A stretch of 64,000 nt of DNA from NCBI GenBank assembly GCA_020724465.1, contig DYGX01000007.1, positions 1 through 64,000 on the forward strand, in the 5' to 3' direction. Within the stretch, counting starts at the first letter, position 1; the number at the start of each line of letters is the position of its first letter. The position numbers were made by a program, and so were the translations under genes. The notes below the pieces were generated by a model. That model had not been told where the DNA came from. It saw nothing but the letters and a program-made list of their open reading frames with translations, and made no database searches. Source of the stretch: Thermoflexus sp. (GTDB lineage: Bacteria > Chloroflexota > Anaerolineae > Aggregatilineales > Aggregatilineaceae). Positions 27,034-37,518 of the stretch are shown here, one piece after another.

Positions 27034-28929
27034 TTACTGGCCGGCGTCCGCGAAGTAGTAGTGCGCGGGATCCTGCGTGCCGGGAGTCATGATGATCCAG
27101 TCGGCGGTGTGCTCGGTGGCGACGTTCATGAAGTTGTTCTTCACCACAACCGGCGTGGGAACCAGGCCGACCGTGCCGATGGCCCACAGCTTCTCGGTCG
27201 CCATCTTGACCAGCTCTTTACCGATCTCAAGCTGGCGAGCCGGGTCGGTCGTGACCTTGTACTCGTCGTAGAGCGCCATCGCCGCCTTGAACTCGTCGGT
27301 CGGCTCTTCGCCCTGCGTGCCGCCGGACTTGTACCACATGCCGAAGGCAGGCGCCATCCACGACCGCTCGTCAAACGGGAACTGGTAGATCGGGTCCACC
27401 ATCGGGAACAGGCCGCGGTCGGTCGTCCAGGTTGCGACCATCACCTCGTTCGCGCCGGCCCGGTTCCAGAACACCTCGCGGGTCTCCTGAACCAGCTCGG
27501 TCTTGACGCCGATCGCGTTCCACCACTCGGTGATCAATTCGTAGGAGTCCAGCTCGCCCGCGCCCGTGCCCGACGTCTCGATCACGATCAGCAGCTCCGA
27601 GCCATCCGGGAAGGTGCGGAAGCCGTCCGGGCCTCTCGTCAGCCCCAGACCATCGAGCAGCGCCTCGGCGGTTGCCGGGTCGTATTCCGCGTTGAGCGCT
27701 TCAAGCTCCGGCTGATAATACGGCGAAGCCGGAACCACCGTCTCGGTGCGCGGCACGCCCTGGCCCAGGAAGGCGATCTCGTTCTGGGCATTGCGGTCGA
27801 TGGCCAGGGAAAGTGCGCGGCGGAAGTCGAAGTTCTGGAACAGCTCGCGATACTTCGGATCGGGGTAGCTCTGGTTGATGAAGAGCGTGGCGTTCGAGGC
27901 CATCGCCTGCGGCCAGAGCAGCATGTGGTAGCCGTTCGCCTCGGAGTTCTCGATGTAGACGGGGTAATCCGCCAGGCTGATCGCGCGCGCCTGCATGTCC
28001 AGTTGGCCCGCGATGCCCATCGCGTTCACGCCTGCCACATCTTCGACCAGGTGGAAGTAGATGTAGTCGATGTAGGGAAGCTGGTTGCCCTCAATGTCAA
28101 CCGCCCAGTAGTACGGGTTGCGCTCGGCGATCATCAGCGTCGCGCCTGGATCGTACTGCGTGATCTTCCAGGCCGTCATCACCGGGCGCTCGACGTTGTA
28201 GTCGAAGGCCTTTTCCTCGAACAGCTCGTAGGTGCCGGTGTCGCTGTAGGCCGGGTGGAACTGCTCCAGATAGTGCTTCGGCGCGTAGAAGCCAAAGCGC
28301 TCGAAGCCGAGCGGCCACTGATTGCCATGGAAAGCCAGGCCCACCGTCTCGGCCAGACCGTTCGGCTGCGAGAAGCGGAGCGTGATCGTGCTGTCGTCAA
28401 CCTTGATCAACTCTTCCAGCGACTTCCACTCGGTGTGGATCGCCGCGGTGACGTTTGGATCCGTCTCGATGGCTTCCCACCAGAAGATGACGTCATCGAC
28501 CGTGAAGGGCACGCCATCCGACCACTTCAGCCCCTTGCGGAAGTAGAGCGTCAGCTCGGTGCCGTCTTCGTTCCACTCCCAGCGCTCGGCCAGGCCGGGC
28601 TGAATCGGATCCGCCGGGTCGCGCGGCCAGCGCAGCACCGGATCGTAGACCAGACGCCCGAAGCAGTGGAAGTCGTTGACGCCGCGCCAGGCCCGGTTCC
28701 AGATCCCGCCGTAGACGCCCACGCTGTCGATCGGCTCGACGACACGCGGGTTTTCGGGCAGGCGCTCCTCGACCGGCGGCAGCTCGCCCGCGGCGACCTT
28801 CTCCGCCAGCATGGGCGCCTCGCCGTATTGCCGGCCTTCCTGGGCGCTGACCCGCGGCAGGCTGGGCACAACAAAAGCAGCGACGAGTAGCAGGGTAACA
28901 AGAGAAAGGAGAACGCGTTTGCTTGCCAT
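27034..28929 (-). CDS. Family-5 solute-binding protein of the Opp-type importer
   Basis: The 631-residue protein has a signal peptide (about residues 1-29, ending near VSAQE) and the SBP_bac_5 fold. Typical features are WEWNEDGTELTLYFRKGLKWSDGVPFTVDDV, NPYYWAVD.EGNQLPYID and RRALSLAIDRNA. Proteins of this length and type in Thermotogales and Chloroflexota bind oligosaccharides. No lipobox is evident. It is the first gene of the 14-gene operon; the predicted promoter and operators lie upstream at 29152-29257. Confidence 0.9.
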   Translation of the reverse strand: MASKRVLLSLVTLLLVAAFVVPSLPRVSAQEGRQYGEAPMLAEKVAAGELPPVEERLPENPRVVEPIDSVGVYGGIWNRAWRGVNDFHCFGRLVYDPVLRWPRDPADPIQPGLAERWEWNEDGTELTLYFRKGLKWSDGVPFTVDDVIFWWEAIETDPNVTAAIHTEWKSLEELIKVDDSTITLRFSQPNGLAETVGLAFHGNQWPLGFERFGFYAPKHYLEQFHPAYSDTGTYELFEEKAFDYNVERPVMTAWKITQYDPGATLMIAERNPYYWAVDIEGNQLPYIDYIYFHLVEDVAGVNAMGIAGQLDMQARAISLADYPVYIENSEANGYHMLLWPQAMASNATLFINQSYPDPKYRELFQNFDFRRALSLAIDRNAQNEIAFLGQGVPRTETVVPASPYYQPELEALNAEYDPATAEALLDGLGLTRGPDGFRTFPDGSELLIVIETSGTGAGELDSYELITEWWNAIGVKTELVQETREVFWNRAGANEVMVATWTTDRGLFPMVDPIYQFPFDERSWMAPAFGMWYKSGGTQGEEPTDEFKAAMALYDEYKVTTDPARQLEIGKELVKMATEKLWAIGTVGLVPTPVVVKNNFMNVATEHTADWIIMTPGTQDPAHYYFADAGQ

Positions 28930-29107
28930 CTTGTGCTCCTAAATATTGCGTAACTGTCTAAGCGAAAAACACAGAAGGTGTGGGCTGGTCCTGGGTGTGA
29001 GCCTCCTTTCCCGGCTGGCGGTTGGCTGTGCGGGCACGCTGGTGAGAACAAGCGGCGGGCGTTAACCGCAGCAGCGCGGCCTGACAGGTCGTTAGGCGGG
29101 CAAGCAG

Positions 29108-29136
29108 TTGCCTCAAAAGAAGATGCGGTATATAAT
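29108..29136 (+). promoter_or_regulatory. Predicted promoter for the second lacI-type gene
   Basis: TTGCCT (29108-29113), a 17-bp spacer and a perfect TATAAT (29131-29136). Transcription would start near 29143, and the operator at 29152-29163 lies just downstream, giving a leader of about 130 bases before the regulator start codon. Confidence 0.5.
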
Positions 29137-29151
29137 GAGCGAGAAATAAGA

Positions 29152-29163
29152 GTTAGCGCTAAC
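29152..29163. promoter_or_regulatory. LacI-family operator O1 of the pectin regulon
   Basis: GTTAGCGCTAAC is a perfect 12-bp palindrome with a central CG step, typical of LacI-family operators. A near-identical copy lies 55 bp away at 29207. It sits just downstream of the predicted plus-strand promoter. Confidence 0.75.
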
Positions 29164-29206
29164 CTGTAGAATAGCCCCTCGGTTTACGCGCTGATCTGAG
29201 TCAAGA

Positions 29207-29218
29207 GTTAGCGTTAAC
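29207..29218. promoter_or_regulatory. LacI-family operator O2 of the pectin regulon
   Basis: GTTAGCGTTAAC differs from O1 at one position. The 55-bp centre-to-centre spacing is close to five helical turns, which would suit binding of a tetramer or two dimers with looping. It lies just downstream of the predicted start for the minus-strand operon. Confidence 0.75.
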
Positions 29219-29228
29219 CCTTGCACTC

Positions 29229-29257
29229 AGTGTACGCCGATTTGAACAGGGTGTCAA
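29229..29257 (-). promoter_or_regulatory. Predicted promoter of the 14-gene pectin operon
   Basis: On the minus strand a perfect TTGACA (29252-29257), a 17-bp spacer and TACACT (29229-29234) predict a start near 29222. Operator O2 lies at about +4 to +15. The leader to the binding-protein start is about 290 bases and overlaps the regulator's leader on the opposite strand. Apart from the promoters and operators I see nothing else in the 343-bp gap 28930-29272. Confidence 0.55.
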
Positions 29258-29272
29258 CCAGGTCACCCTCTC

Positions 29273-30277
29273 ATGCCCACCAAACGCAAACGCGTCACGC
29301 TCGAAGACGTCGCGCGCGCGGCGGGGGTCTCGGCCATGACCGTGTCCCGCGTGATCAACCATACGGGCCGCATCAGCCCCGCCACCCGCCAGCACGTCTC
29401 CGAAGTCATTGAGCAGCTTGGCTACCGGCCCAGCCGCGCCGCGCGCACGCTGGTGACGGCCAAAACGGGGATGATCGGCGTCGTCGTGCCAGACATCACC
29501 AACCCCTACTTCGCAGAGATCGTGCACGGCATCGAAGATGTGGCGTGGGAAGCCGAATACAGCGTGCTGCTCGCCAACACCAACGAGAACCCGGCGCGCG
29601 AAGCCGCCGTCCTCAGCCAGCTTGACGATGCCGCGGTCGATGGCCTGATCCCGGTCAGCTCGCGCCTGCCCGACGAGACTCTGCTTCCCCTGCTCAAACA
29701 GCACCGCGCCGTGGTGACCATCAACCGCCAGTTCCCGCGTGTCGCAAGCTGTGTGCGCCCGCGCCACGGTTACGGGTTTCGCGCCTATCAATCCGCGCTG
29801 TATCTGGCACACGCCGGCCACGAGCGTATCGGGTACATTAACCTCCAGCGCAGCCTGATCAACATGCAGATTGAGACGCTGATCGAGCGAATGGCCGAGC
29901 ACAACATCACCATCCGTCGCGAGTGGTGCGCCACCTGCCTGCCCACCTGGGAAGCAGGCTACCAAACCGGGCACGTGCTGCTGGCCGAGCACCCGGAACT
30001 GACGGCGATCATAGCCGGCAACGATCTGGTCGCGCTGGGCGTCATGCGCGCGGCCATCGAGCTTGGGCGACGGATCCCGCACGACCTGGCGCTAATCGGC
30101 GGCGACGACATTCTGCTCGCCAGCCAGGTCACCCCCCCGCTCACCACCTTTCGCGTGCCGAAATATGAGATCGGTGCCAGCGCCGCGCGGCTGCTCTTCG
30201 CACGCATGGACGGCGACCTGAGCTATCAGGAATATCTCTACGAAGAAGAATTCATCCCGCGCGGCAGCGCCCCCTAG
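29273..30277 (+). CDS. LacI-family regulator of the pectin/uronate regulon
   Basis: The 334-residue protein has a LacI helix-turn-helix (TLEDVARAAGVSAMTVSRVIN), hinge helix (RPSRAARTL) and effector-binding domain (IGVVVPDITNPYFAEIVHGIEDVAWE, later IGGDDILLASQVTPPLTTF). It is divergent from the pectin operon and precedes a sugar-acid kinase gene. Two near-identical GTTAGCG(C/T)TAAC operators in the intergenic region are its likely targets, so it should control itself, the kinase and the 14-gene operon. The effector is probably an uronate or keto-deoxy sugar acid. Confidence 0.9.
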   Translation: MPTKRKRVTLEDVARAAGVSAMTVSRVINHTGRISPATRQHVSEVIEQLGYRPSRAARTLVTAKTGMIGVVVPDITNPYFAEIVHGIEDVAWEAEYSVLLANTNENPAREAAVLSQLDDAAVDGLIPVSSRLPDETLLPLLKQHRAVVTINRQFPRVASCVRPRHGYGFRAYQSALYLAHAGHERIGYINLQRSLINMQIETLIERMAEHNITIRREWCATCLPTWEAGYQTGHVLLAEHPELTAIIAGNDLVALGVMRAAIELGRRIPHDLALIGGDDILLASQVTPPLTTFRVPKYEIGASAARLLFARMDGDLSYQEYLYEEEFIPRGSAP

Positions 30278-30333
30278 CGCCGCTGTGGGACCGGGATCAG
30301 CCCCACAAGATCACTTGCGAAAGGATGCGCAAC

Positions 30334-31365
30334 ATGAAGAAAGTCGTTACGTTTGGTGAGATCATGCTCCGCCTGTCGCCGCCGGGGATGCTCCGCTTCG
30401 GGCAGGCGCGTTCGTTCGATGCGATTTACGGCGGGGGCGAATCGAACGTTGCGGTGTCGCTGGCGAATTACGGGATGCCGGTCGAGTTCGTGACACGCCT
30501 GCCAGCCAACGACCTGGGCGATGCCTGCCTGCAATTTCTGCGCCAGTACGGCGTGGACGTCGGGCATGTGGTGCGTGGGGGCGAGCGCCTGGGCATCTAC
30601 TTTCTGGAGATGGGCGCGGTGCAGCGCGGCAGCAAGGTTGTCTACGACCGCGCGCACTCGTCGATGGCAACCATCGAGCCGGGGATGATCGACTGGACGG
30701 CGGTCTTCGACGGCGCCGATTGGTTCCACTGGACCGGGATCACGCCCGCGATCTCCGCGGGCGCAGCGGCGGCCTGCCTGGAGGCGGTGCAGATCGCCAA
30801 GTCTCACGGACTGACCGTCTCGTGCGATCTGAACTATCGCAAGAACCTGTGGAAGTGGGGCAAGAAGGCCGGCGAGGTCATGCCCGAACTGGTCTCACAC
30901 TGCGATGTGGCAGTGGGCAACGAAGAAGACGCGGCCCAGGTGTTCGGCATCCACGCGCCGGATACCGACGTCATCGCGGGCAAGGTCGAGGCGGACAAGT
31001 ACCGCCACGTCTGCGAGGCGCTGCACGAGCGCTTCCCAAACCTGCGCACCATCGCCATCACGCTGCGCGGCTCGATCTCCGCCAGCCACAACACCTGGTC
31101 CGGCGTGCTGTGGCGCGAGGGCACCTTCTACACCGGGGCACAGTACGACATCACGCATATCGTGGACCGGGTCGGCGGCGGCGATGCCTTTGTCGGCGGG
31201 CTGATTTACGGCCTGCGCACCTACGACAATCCGCAGACCGCCCTGGAGTTCGCCATCGCGGCGTCGTGCCTGAAGCACACGATTTTCGGGGATTTCAACC
31301 TGGTCAGCGTGGGCGAGGTTGAGAAGTTGATGGGCGGGGATGTATCGGGGCGTGTCTCCCGCTGA
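30334..31365 (+). CDS. kdgK: PfkB-family sugar kinase, probable 2-keto-3-deoxygluconate kinase
   Basis: The 343-residue ribokinase-like protein has the N-terminal TFGEIMLRLSPPG and GGGESNVAVSLANYG motifs and the C-terminal catalytic motif DRVGGGDAFVGGLIYGL with its Asp base. The N-terminal sequence is typical of KDG kinases. It phosphorylates 2-keto-3-deoxygluconate to KDPG, the step after KduD. It is downstream of the LacI gene on the same strand. ATG 30334 follows AAAGGA at ten bases; the ATG three codons earlier has no usable site. No KDPG aldolase is present in the window. Confidence 0.85.
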   Translation: MKKVVTFGEIMLRLSPPGMLRFGQARSFDAIYGGGESNVAVSLANYGMPVEFVTRLPANDLGDACLQFLRQYGVDVGHVVRGGERLGIYFLEMGAVQRGSKVVYDRAHSSMATIEPGMIDWTAVFDGADWFHWTGITPAISAGAAAACLEAVQIAKSHGLTVSCDLNYRKNLWKWGKKAGEVMPELVSHCDVAVGNEEDAAQVFGIHAPDTDVIAGKVEADKYRHVCEALHERFPNLRTIAITLRGSISASHNTWSGVLWREGTFYTGAQYDITHIVDRVGGGDAFVGGLIYGLRTYDNPQTALEFAIAASCLKHTIFGDFNLVSVGEVEKLMGGDVSGRVSR

Positions 31366-31378
31366 GGCCGCGCGGCGA

Positions 31379-32020
31379 TCACGAGGGCGTCTCACGCTTG
31401 CGCTCTAGGGCACGCTTGGTCAGCTTGAGCCGGAAGTGATCGGCGTGCTCGCGCTCGGCGAGCACCATCTCGATATAGTCGCGCTCCTGTTCCAGGCGCG
31501 GGATCAGGACGTATTTCAGCGCGTTGGCCCGGCGTGTGGCACGCTGAAGCTCCACTGCCAGCCGCCGCAGACGCAGCTCGCTTTCCGCCAGCCGGATGAT
31601 CGCCTCGACCTCGACCTCGAACGCCGCTGCTGCCTCGTCAATGGTGGTCGAGGTGCCCACGATGGCGTAGCCGCGATCGATCATCGAGCGCGCCACCCGC
31701 ACAGGCTCGATGATCGGCACCCGGACACCCATCACGTTCAGGCTGGTGACGTCCAGCAGCAGTTCATCGCGGCTGGCAAGCGCTGTCGACCGGACCGCCT
31801 CGGCGCCGGCAGTGGCCTCGGCCCGTGCCAGCGCCCGGTGTGCGTTGGCCGCCGCTTCTTCCAGCGTGTGCGTCTCTTCCATCACGGCGTGCGCCGCGCG
31901 CAGCAGCTCGTCGAGCAGCGCAACGCGCTTTTGCTCTAGCAGCTCGAACCCCTCGTGCGCCAGTTCGATCTGCTCTTTGCGCGCCAGCAGCTCCATGCGT
32001 GTGCTGATGATCGTCTTCAT
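31379..32020 (-). CDS. atpD: V/A-type ATPase subunit D
   Basis: The 213-residue protein is the central-stalk subunit D of an archaeal/bacterial V-type ATPase. It has the expected long N- and C-terminal helices and the conserved C-terminal [35 protein letters not shown]. It rotates inside the A3B3 head. It is the last gene of the operon; its ATG overlaps the stop of subunit B (ATGA). The convergent kinase gene ends 13 bp away. Confidence 0.93.
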   Translation of the reverse strand: MKTIISTRMELLARKEQIELAHEGFELLEQKRVALLDELLRAAHAVMEETHTLEEAAANAHRALARAEATAGAEAVRSTALASRDELLLDVTSLNVMGVRVPIIEPVRVARSMIDRGYAIVGTSTTIDEAAAAFEVEVEAIIRLAESELRLRRLAVELQRATRRANALKYVLIPRLEQERDYIEMVLAEREHADHFRLKLTKRALERKRETPS

Positions 32021-33449
32021 CGGGCGCGCTCCGTGTCGTCCGGCTCGGCCCACACGCGCTGCTGTAGCATCCGCTCCGGGATGCGCGTCAGCAGATCGCG
32101 GGGCAGCATTGCCATCAGCTCCCAGGCCAGGTCCAGCGTCTCGTCAATGGTTCGGTTGGTCTGGCCCTGCCCGACAAACTCCCGCTCGAACCGGTCGGCG
32201 AAGTCCAGGATCAAGCGATCTTCGTCCGAGAGCGCCGCCTCGCCAATGATCGCGATCAGGCGGCGCAGGTCGCGCCCGCGTGCGTACAGGGCATACAGTT
32301 CCGCAGCAACCGGCGCGTGATCGGCGCGGGTTTTGCCCTCGCCGATGCCCGCCTTCATCTGGCGCGAGAGCGAAGGCAGGACGTCAATCGGCGGGTAGAC
32401 GCCTTTGCGGTGCAGGTCGCGGCTGAGCACGATCTGCCCCTCGGTGATGTACCCGGTCAGGTCCGGGATCGGATGGGTGATGTCGTCGTCGGGCATGGTC
32501 AGGATCACAAGCTGCGTGATCGACCCCCGCCGCCCGCGAATCCGCCCGGCCCGCTCGTAGAGGCTCGCCAGGTCGCTGTAGAGATAGCCCGGATAGCCCC
32601 GGCGTCCCGGCACTTCCTCGCGCGCGGCGGCGACCTCGCGCAGCGCCTCGCAGTAGTTTGTCATATCGGTCATGATGACCAGGACGTGCTGATCGTGGAC
32701 GAACGCCAGATATTCCGCCGTCGTCAGCGCGGCGCGCGCCGTATACAGGCGCATGATCGAGGGGTCGTCGGCGCGGTTAATGAACACAACCGTGCGCTCG
32801 GCCGTTCCGCTGGCCTGAAACGCTTCCGTGAAAAAGGTCACCTCGCGGTGCGTGATGCCTATGGCCGCAAAGACCACGGCGAATGGTTCCGTCTCGGCCT
32901 GCCCGGATGGGCCACTGACCCGCGCCTGGGCCGCGATCTGCGCCGCCAGCTCGTTCGCCGGCAGGCCCGAAAGCGTGAAGATCGGCAGCTTTTGGCCGCG
33001 CGTCAACGTGTTCAGCCCGTCGATGGCCGAGATCCCGGTCTGGATAAATTCGCTGGGATGCGCGCGCACCGCCGGATTGATCGGCGAGCCGTTAATATCA
33101 AGCGAAGCCGCCGGAACGATCGGCGGCCCGCCGTCCAGCGGCTGCCCGGCGCCGTCCAGCACCCGCCCCAGCATCGCCGGAGAAACATCCAGCCGGGCGA
33201 CATCGCCCATAAAACGCACGCGGGTGCGCTTCAGGTCCAGCCCGGCCGTGCCGATAAAGACCTGGATGACGCCGTGGTTGCCGCTCACTTCGAGCACACG
33301 ACCCAGGCGCATCACGCCATCCGGATCGGTGATGCGGACGACTTCCTGATAGGCGATGCCCGCCGCGCGGTTGAGGAAGATCAGCGGGCCGCGGATCTCG
33401 GACAGCGTCCGGTATTCCTTGAGAACCAGGCTCGGGCGCGACTCGGCCA

Positions 33450-33450
<1 letters not shown>
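32017..33450 (-). CDS. atpB: V/A-type ATPase subunit B
   Basis: The 477-residue non-catalytic nucleotide-binding subunit shows the typical order: an N-terminal beta barrel ([17 protein letters not shown]), [32 protein letters not shown] in place of a P-loop, and the conserved [22 protein letters not shown] near the C-terminus. It alternates with subunit A in the head. The start overlaps the stop codon of subunit A by one base. Confidence 0.96.
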
Positions 33451-35208
<1,758 letters not shown>

Positions 35209-35219
<11 letters not shown>

Positions 35220-35565
35220 CAGCGCTCCCCTCAGGCTCGGTCCCAAAACTGATCTGCACACCAATCGTCCGCCGCAGCAGCCGCGCGATCCGCGCTCTGC
35301 GCGTCACCGCTACCTCACCCGCCAGCGCCCCCGGAATCGCCAGATAGAGCACGGTCTCAGACGCTTCCAGCCGGCGCAGCAGGCCGGGACTGAGCGCCGC
35401 CAACAGACCGTCCTCGATGGCGACCAGGGCGGCTTCGCGCTCGTCCAGCCACGTCTCAAGCAGCGTCTCCGCCGCCTCGACGTCCTGGACCCCGTGCGCT
35501 TCGACTCCGGCCAGATGAAAGCCTGTCACGACGTCTGGGCTGGCGATCACCCGCAGACGGCTCAT
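35209..35565 (-). CDS. atpF: V/A-type ATPase subunit F
   Basis: The 118-residue protein fits subunit F of the central stalk in size, position and fold: a short alpha/beta protein beginning RLRVIASPDVVTGFHLAGVEAH. Sequence conservation in this family is low, so the operon position between C and A is the main evidence. The ATG at 35565 overlaps the stop of subunit C (ATGA). Confidence 0.85.
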
Positions 35566-36638
35566 GCGACCCACTCCACTTCGGCCAGGATCGCGTCCGC
35601 GGCCAGCCGGGCGCGCACGCCGCGCGCGATCCAGCGCAGGTTGCCGATCTCGTTCACCTTCAGCGCGAGATAGCCCAGCGGCACCCCGGTGCCCAGCGGA
35701 TCGCGGGCGATCAGACCGGCGCGCCAGCGCAGCCGCCAGCGTTTCAGGCTGCGCTCGACATCGCTCAGCCGTCCGGAGCGCCGCGCCGCCTCGACCCCGG
35801 CGCGCAGCGGGACGGCGTAAATCGACTGGCGCAGCACGTCCGCCACGCCCGCGAGAGCCGGCTCCGCGACCGCGCTTTCCAGCAGCGCGAACGGCAGCCG
35901 CCCCGGCCCGACGAACAGCGCGCGCCAGCCGCCCGGCTCGATCCGCCGCTGGAGCGCGGCCCGCTCGCCGGGCGCGTGGACGAGACGCAGCACGGTGAGC
36001 AGGTTGGTAAGGTCAGCGTCCACGGCCAGCGCCTCGCGCAGCGACGCGGCTTCGCCGCGCCCCGCCTGCGCTTGCTGCATGGCCGTCTCGAAATACCAGC
36101 GCTCCAGCGCCAGCTCGAGGTCCGACAGGATAGCGTCGGTCCGGCCCGCCTGCGCCGCCGTCAGCGCCGCGGCCTGTGGCAGCCGCAGCGTGGCGATCCG
36201 GTCGATGGCAGCGCGTAGCGACGGCATCTGCACCAGATCGTCCAGCAGCGCTTCCGTCAGATCGCCGATGGGCAGCAGCAATGCGCGGATCTCGTCAGGC
36301 GCCGCGCCGCGCTCCACCCCGCGCAGAATAGTTTTGAGGTTGTGCACATCATAGCTGCGCAGGATGATGGCGAGCATGTGCTGAGCAGGCGGCTCGTAAA
36401 AGGCGCGGATGCGGCGGGCGGTGGCGATCAAATCCTGGCTGAGCGCGTAGCTGATGGCTTCCGGCTCGCCCACCCGCACCAGCGCCGCTTCGACCGCCCG
36501 CCGGTACGCGGTCCGCGTCAGTGCGCCGATCAGATCGTCCAGGCTTTCCGACCGGGCCAAAACGCGGTAATCGGCCTCGGAAAGCAAGCGCGATTTCATT
36601 GCCCGCAGGCGCGCGTTTCCGTACTCGTAGCCGCTCAT
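35562..36638 (-). CDS. atpC: V/A-type ATPase subunit C
   Basis: The 358-residue all-helical protein starts YEYGNARLRAMKSRLLSEADYRVLA, typical of the d/C subunit that links the membrane ring to the central stalk. It contains the YDVHNLKTILRG motif conserved in the family. The ATG overlaps the stop of subunit E (ATGA). Confidence 0.9.
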   Translation of the reverse strand: MSGYEYGNARLRAMKSRLLSEADYRVLARSESLDDLIGALTRTAYRRAVEAALVRVGEPEAISYALSQDLIATARRIRAFYEPPAQHMLAIILRSYDVHNLKTILRGVERGAAPDEIRALLLPIGDLTEALLDDLVQMPSLRAAIDRIATLRLPQAAALTAAQAGRTDAILSDLELALERWYFETAMQQAQAGRGEAASLREALAVDADLTNLLTVLRLVHAPGERAALQRRIEPGGWRALFVGPGRLPFALLESAVAEPALAGVADVLRQSIYAVPLRAGVEAARRSGRLSDVERSLKRWRLRWRAGLIARDPLGTGVPLGYLALKVNEIGNLRWIARGVRARLAADAILAEVEWVA

Positions 36639-37294
36639 GGTTCTACCGGAGCCGTATCCCCTGGCACACTGCCCCCCGCGAGCGGCTCGCCTCGCGGGAT
36701 CGCTTCGAGCCGGGCGAGCATCCTCTGGCGCAAATACGGGGCCGCGCAGGCCAGCCGGCTTTCCAGGGTGTTATCGGCCACGATGGCCCCGTCTGCGCTG
36801 GTCGCCGTCACGCCACCCCACGTCTCGATCTCGTAGCTCACCGACCACGCGGCGCCGCGCTCGCGGCGGATCGCTTCCAGCCATCCCCGGTCGCGCGGAT
36901 CGGCCAGCAGGCGCGGCTCTTCGCCCTCGGCCAGCGACGGCAGCACCGCCGCCAGCGCCTCGTCGACCAGCGCCGCCAGCAGCGCGGGATAATCTCCCCG
37001 GCTGCGTGCGCAGGCCAGCCGCTCGCGCAGCCGATCCAGCACACCCGCGATGACCGCTTCCTGGCCGTCGTACACGATGCGCATGGCCTCCAGCCGGGCG
37101 CGGTGCAGCGTGCGCGCCCGCTCCCAGGCTGTCGCCTGGAGCGCGACAGCGTGCGCCCGATGGTAGATCGCCTCGGCTTCCGCTTCAGCACCGGCCAGGA
37201 TGCGCGCCGCCTCGGCCTCGCTCGCCGCCTGGATCTGGGCGGCGCGCGCCTGACCTGCGTCGCGAATCGCGCTCAGAATACCCTCCAGGCTCAT
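36635..37294 (-). CDS. atpE: V/A-type ATPase peripheral-stalk subunit E
   Basis: The 219-residue protein has a long, Ala/Glu-rich N-terminal coiled coil (to about residue 80) and a mixed C-terminal domain, as in V-type subunit E. Start 37294 gives the classical MSLEGILSAIRDAG N-terminus; an extended reading region upstream overlaps the proteolipid gene and has no similarity. It pairs with the G/H-like coiled coil encoded at the start of the operon to form the stator. Confidence 0.88.
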   Translation of the reverse strand: MSLEGILSAIRDAGQARAAQIQAASEAEAARILAGAEAEAEAIYHRAHAVALQATAWERARTLHRARLEAMRIVYDGQEAVIAGVLDRLRERLACARSRGDYPALLAALVDEALAAVLPSLAEGEEPRLLADPRDRGWLEAIRRERGAAWSVSYEIETWGGVTATSADGAIVADNTLESRLACAAPYLRQRMLARLEAIPRGEPLAGGSVPGDTAPVEP

Positions 37295-37299
37295 CAGGA

Positions 37300-37518
37300 T
37301 CAGCCCAACAGCAGAATCATCGCCGCCGTTGCGAACCCGAGAATCACAACCGTCTCCGGAATCGCGATCAAGAGGATGATCGCACCCAGCAGATCGGGTT
37401 TTTCGGCCAGAGCACCGGCGCCCGCCGCGCCAATGCGAGACTGCGCCAGCCCGGTTCCCAACGCGGCGAGTCCGATCGCCAGTCCGGCCCCAATCGCCAT
37501 CAGCCCGGTTTCCATCAT
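37300..37518 (-). CDS. atpK: V/A-type ATPase proteolipid (c/K) subunit
   Basis: The 72-residue protein is a two-helix hairpin with a polar loop AEKPDL at 38-43 and the ion-carrying Glu55 in IPETVVILGF. This is the short, unduplicated ring subunit. Gln26 is in the first helix, but I cannot decide from sequence alone whether the ring carries H+ or Na+. AAGGAGG stands before the paired ATGATG start, which overlaps the stop of subunit I. Confidence 0.93.
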   Translation of the reverse strand: MMETGLMAIGAGLAIGLAALGTGLAQSRIGAAGAGALAEKPDLLGAIILLIAIPETVVILGFATAAMILLLG

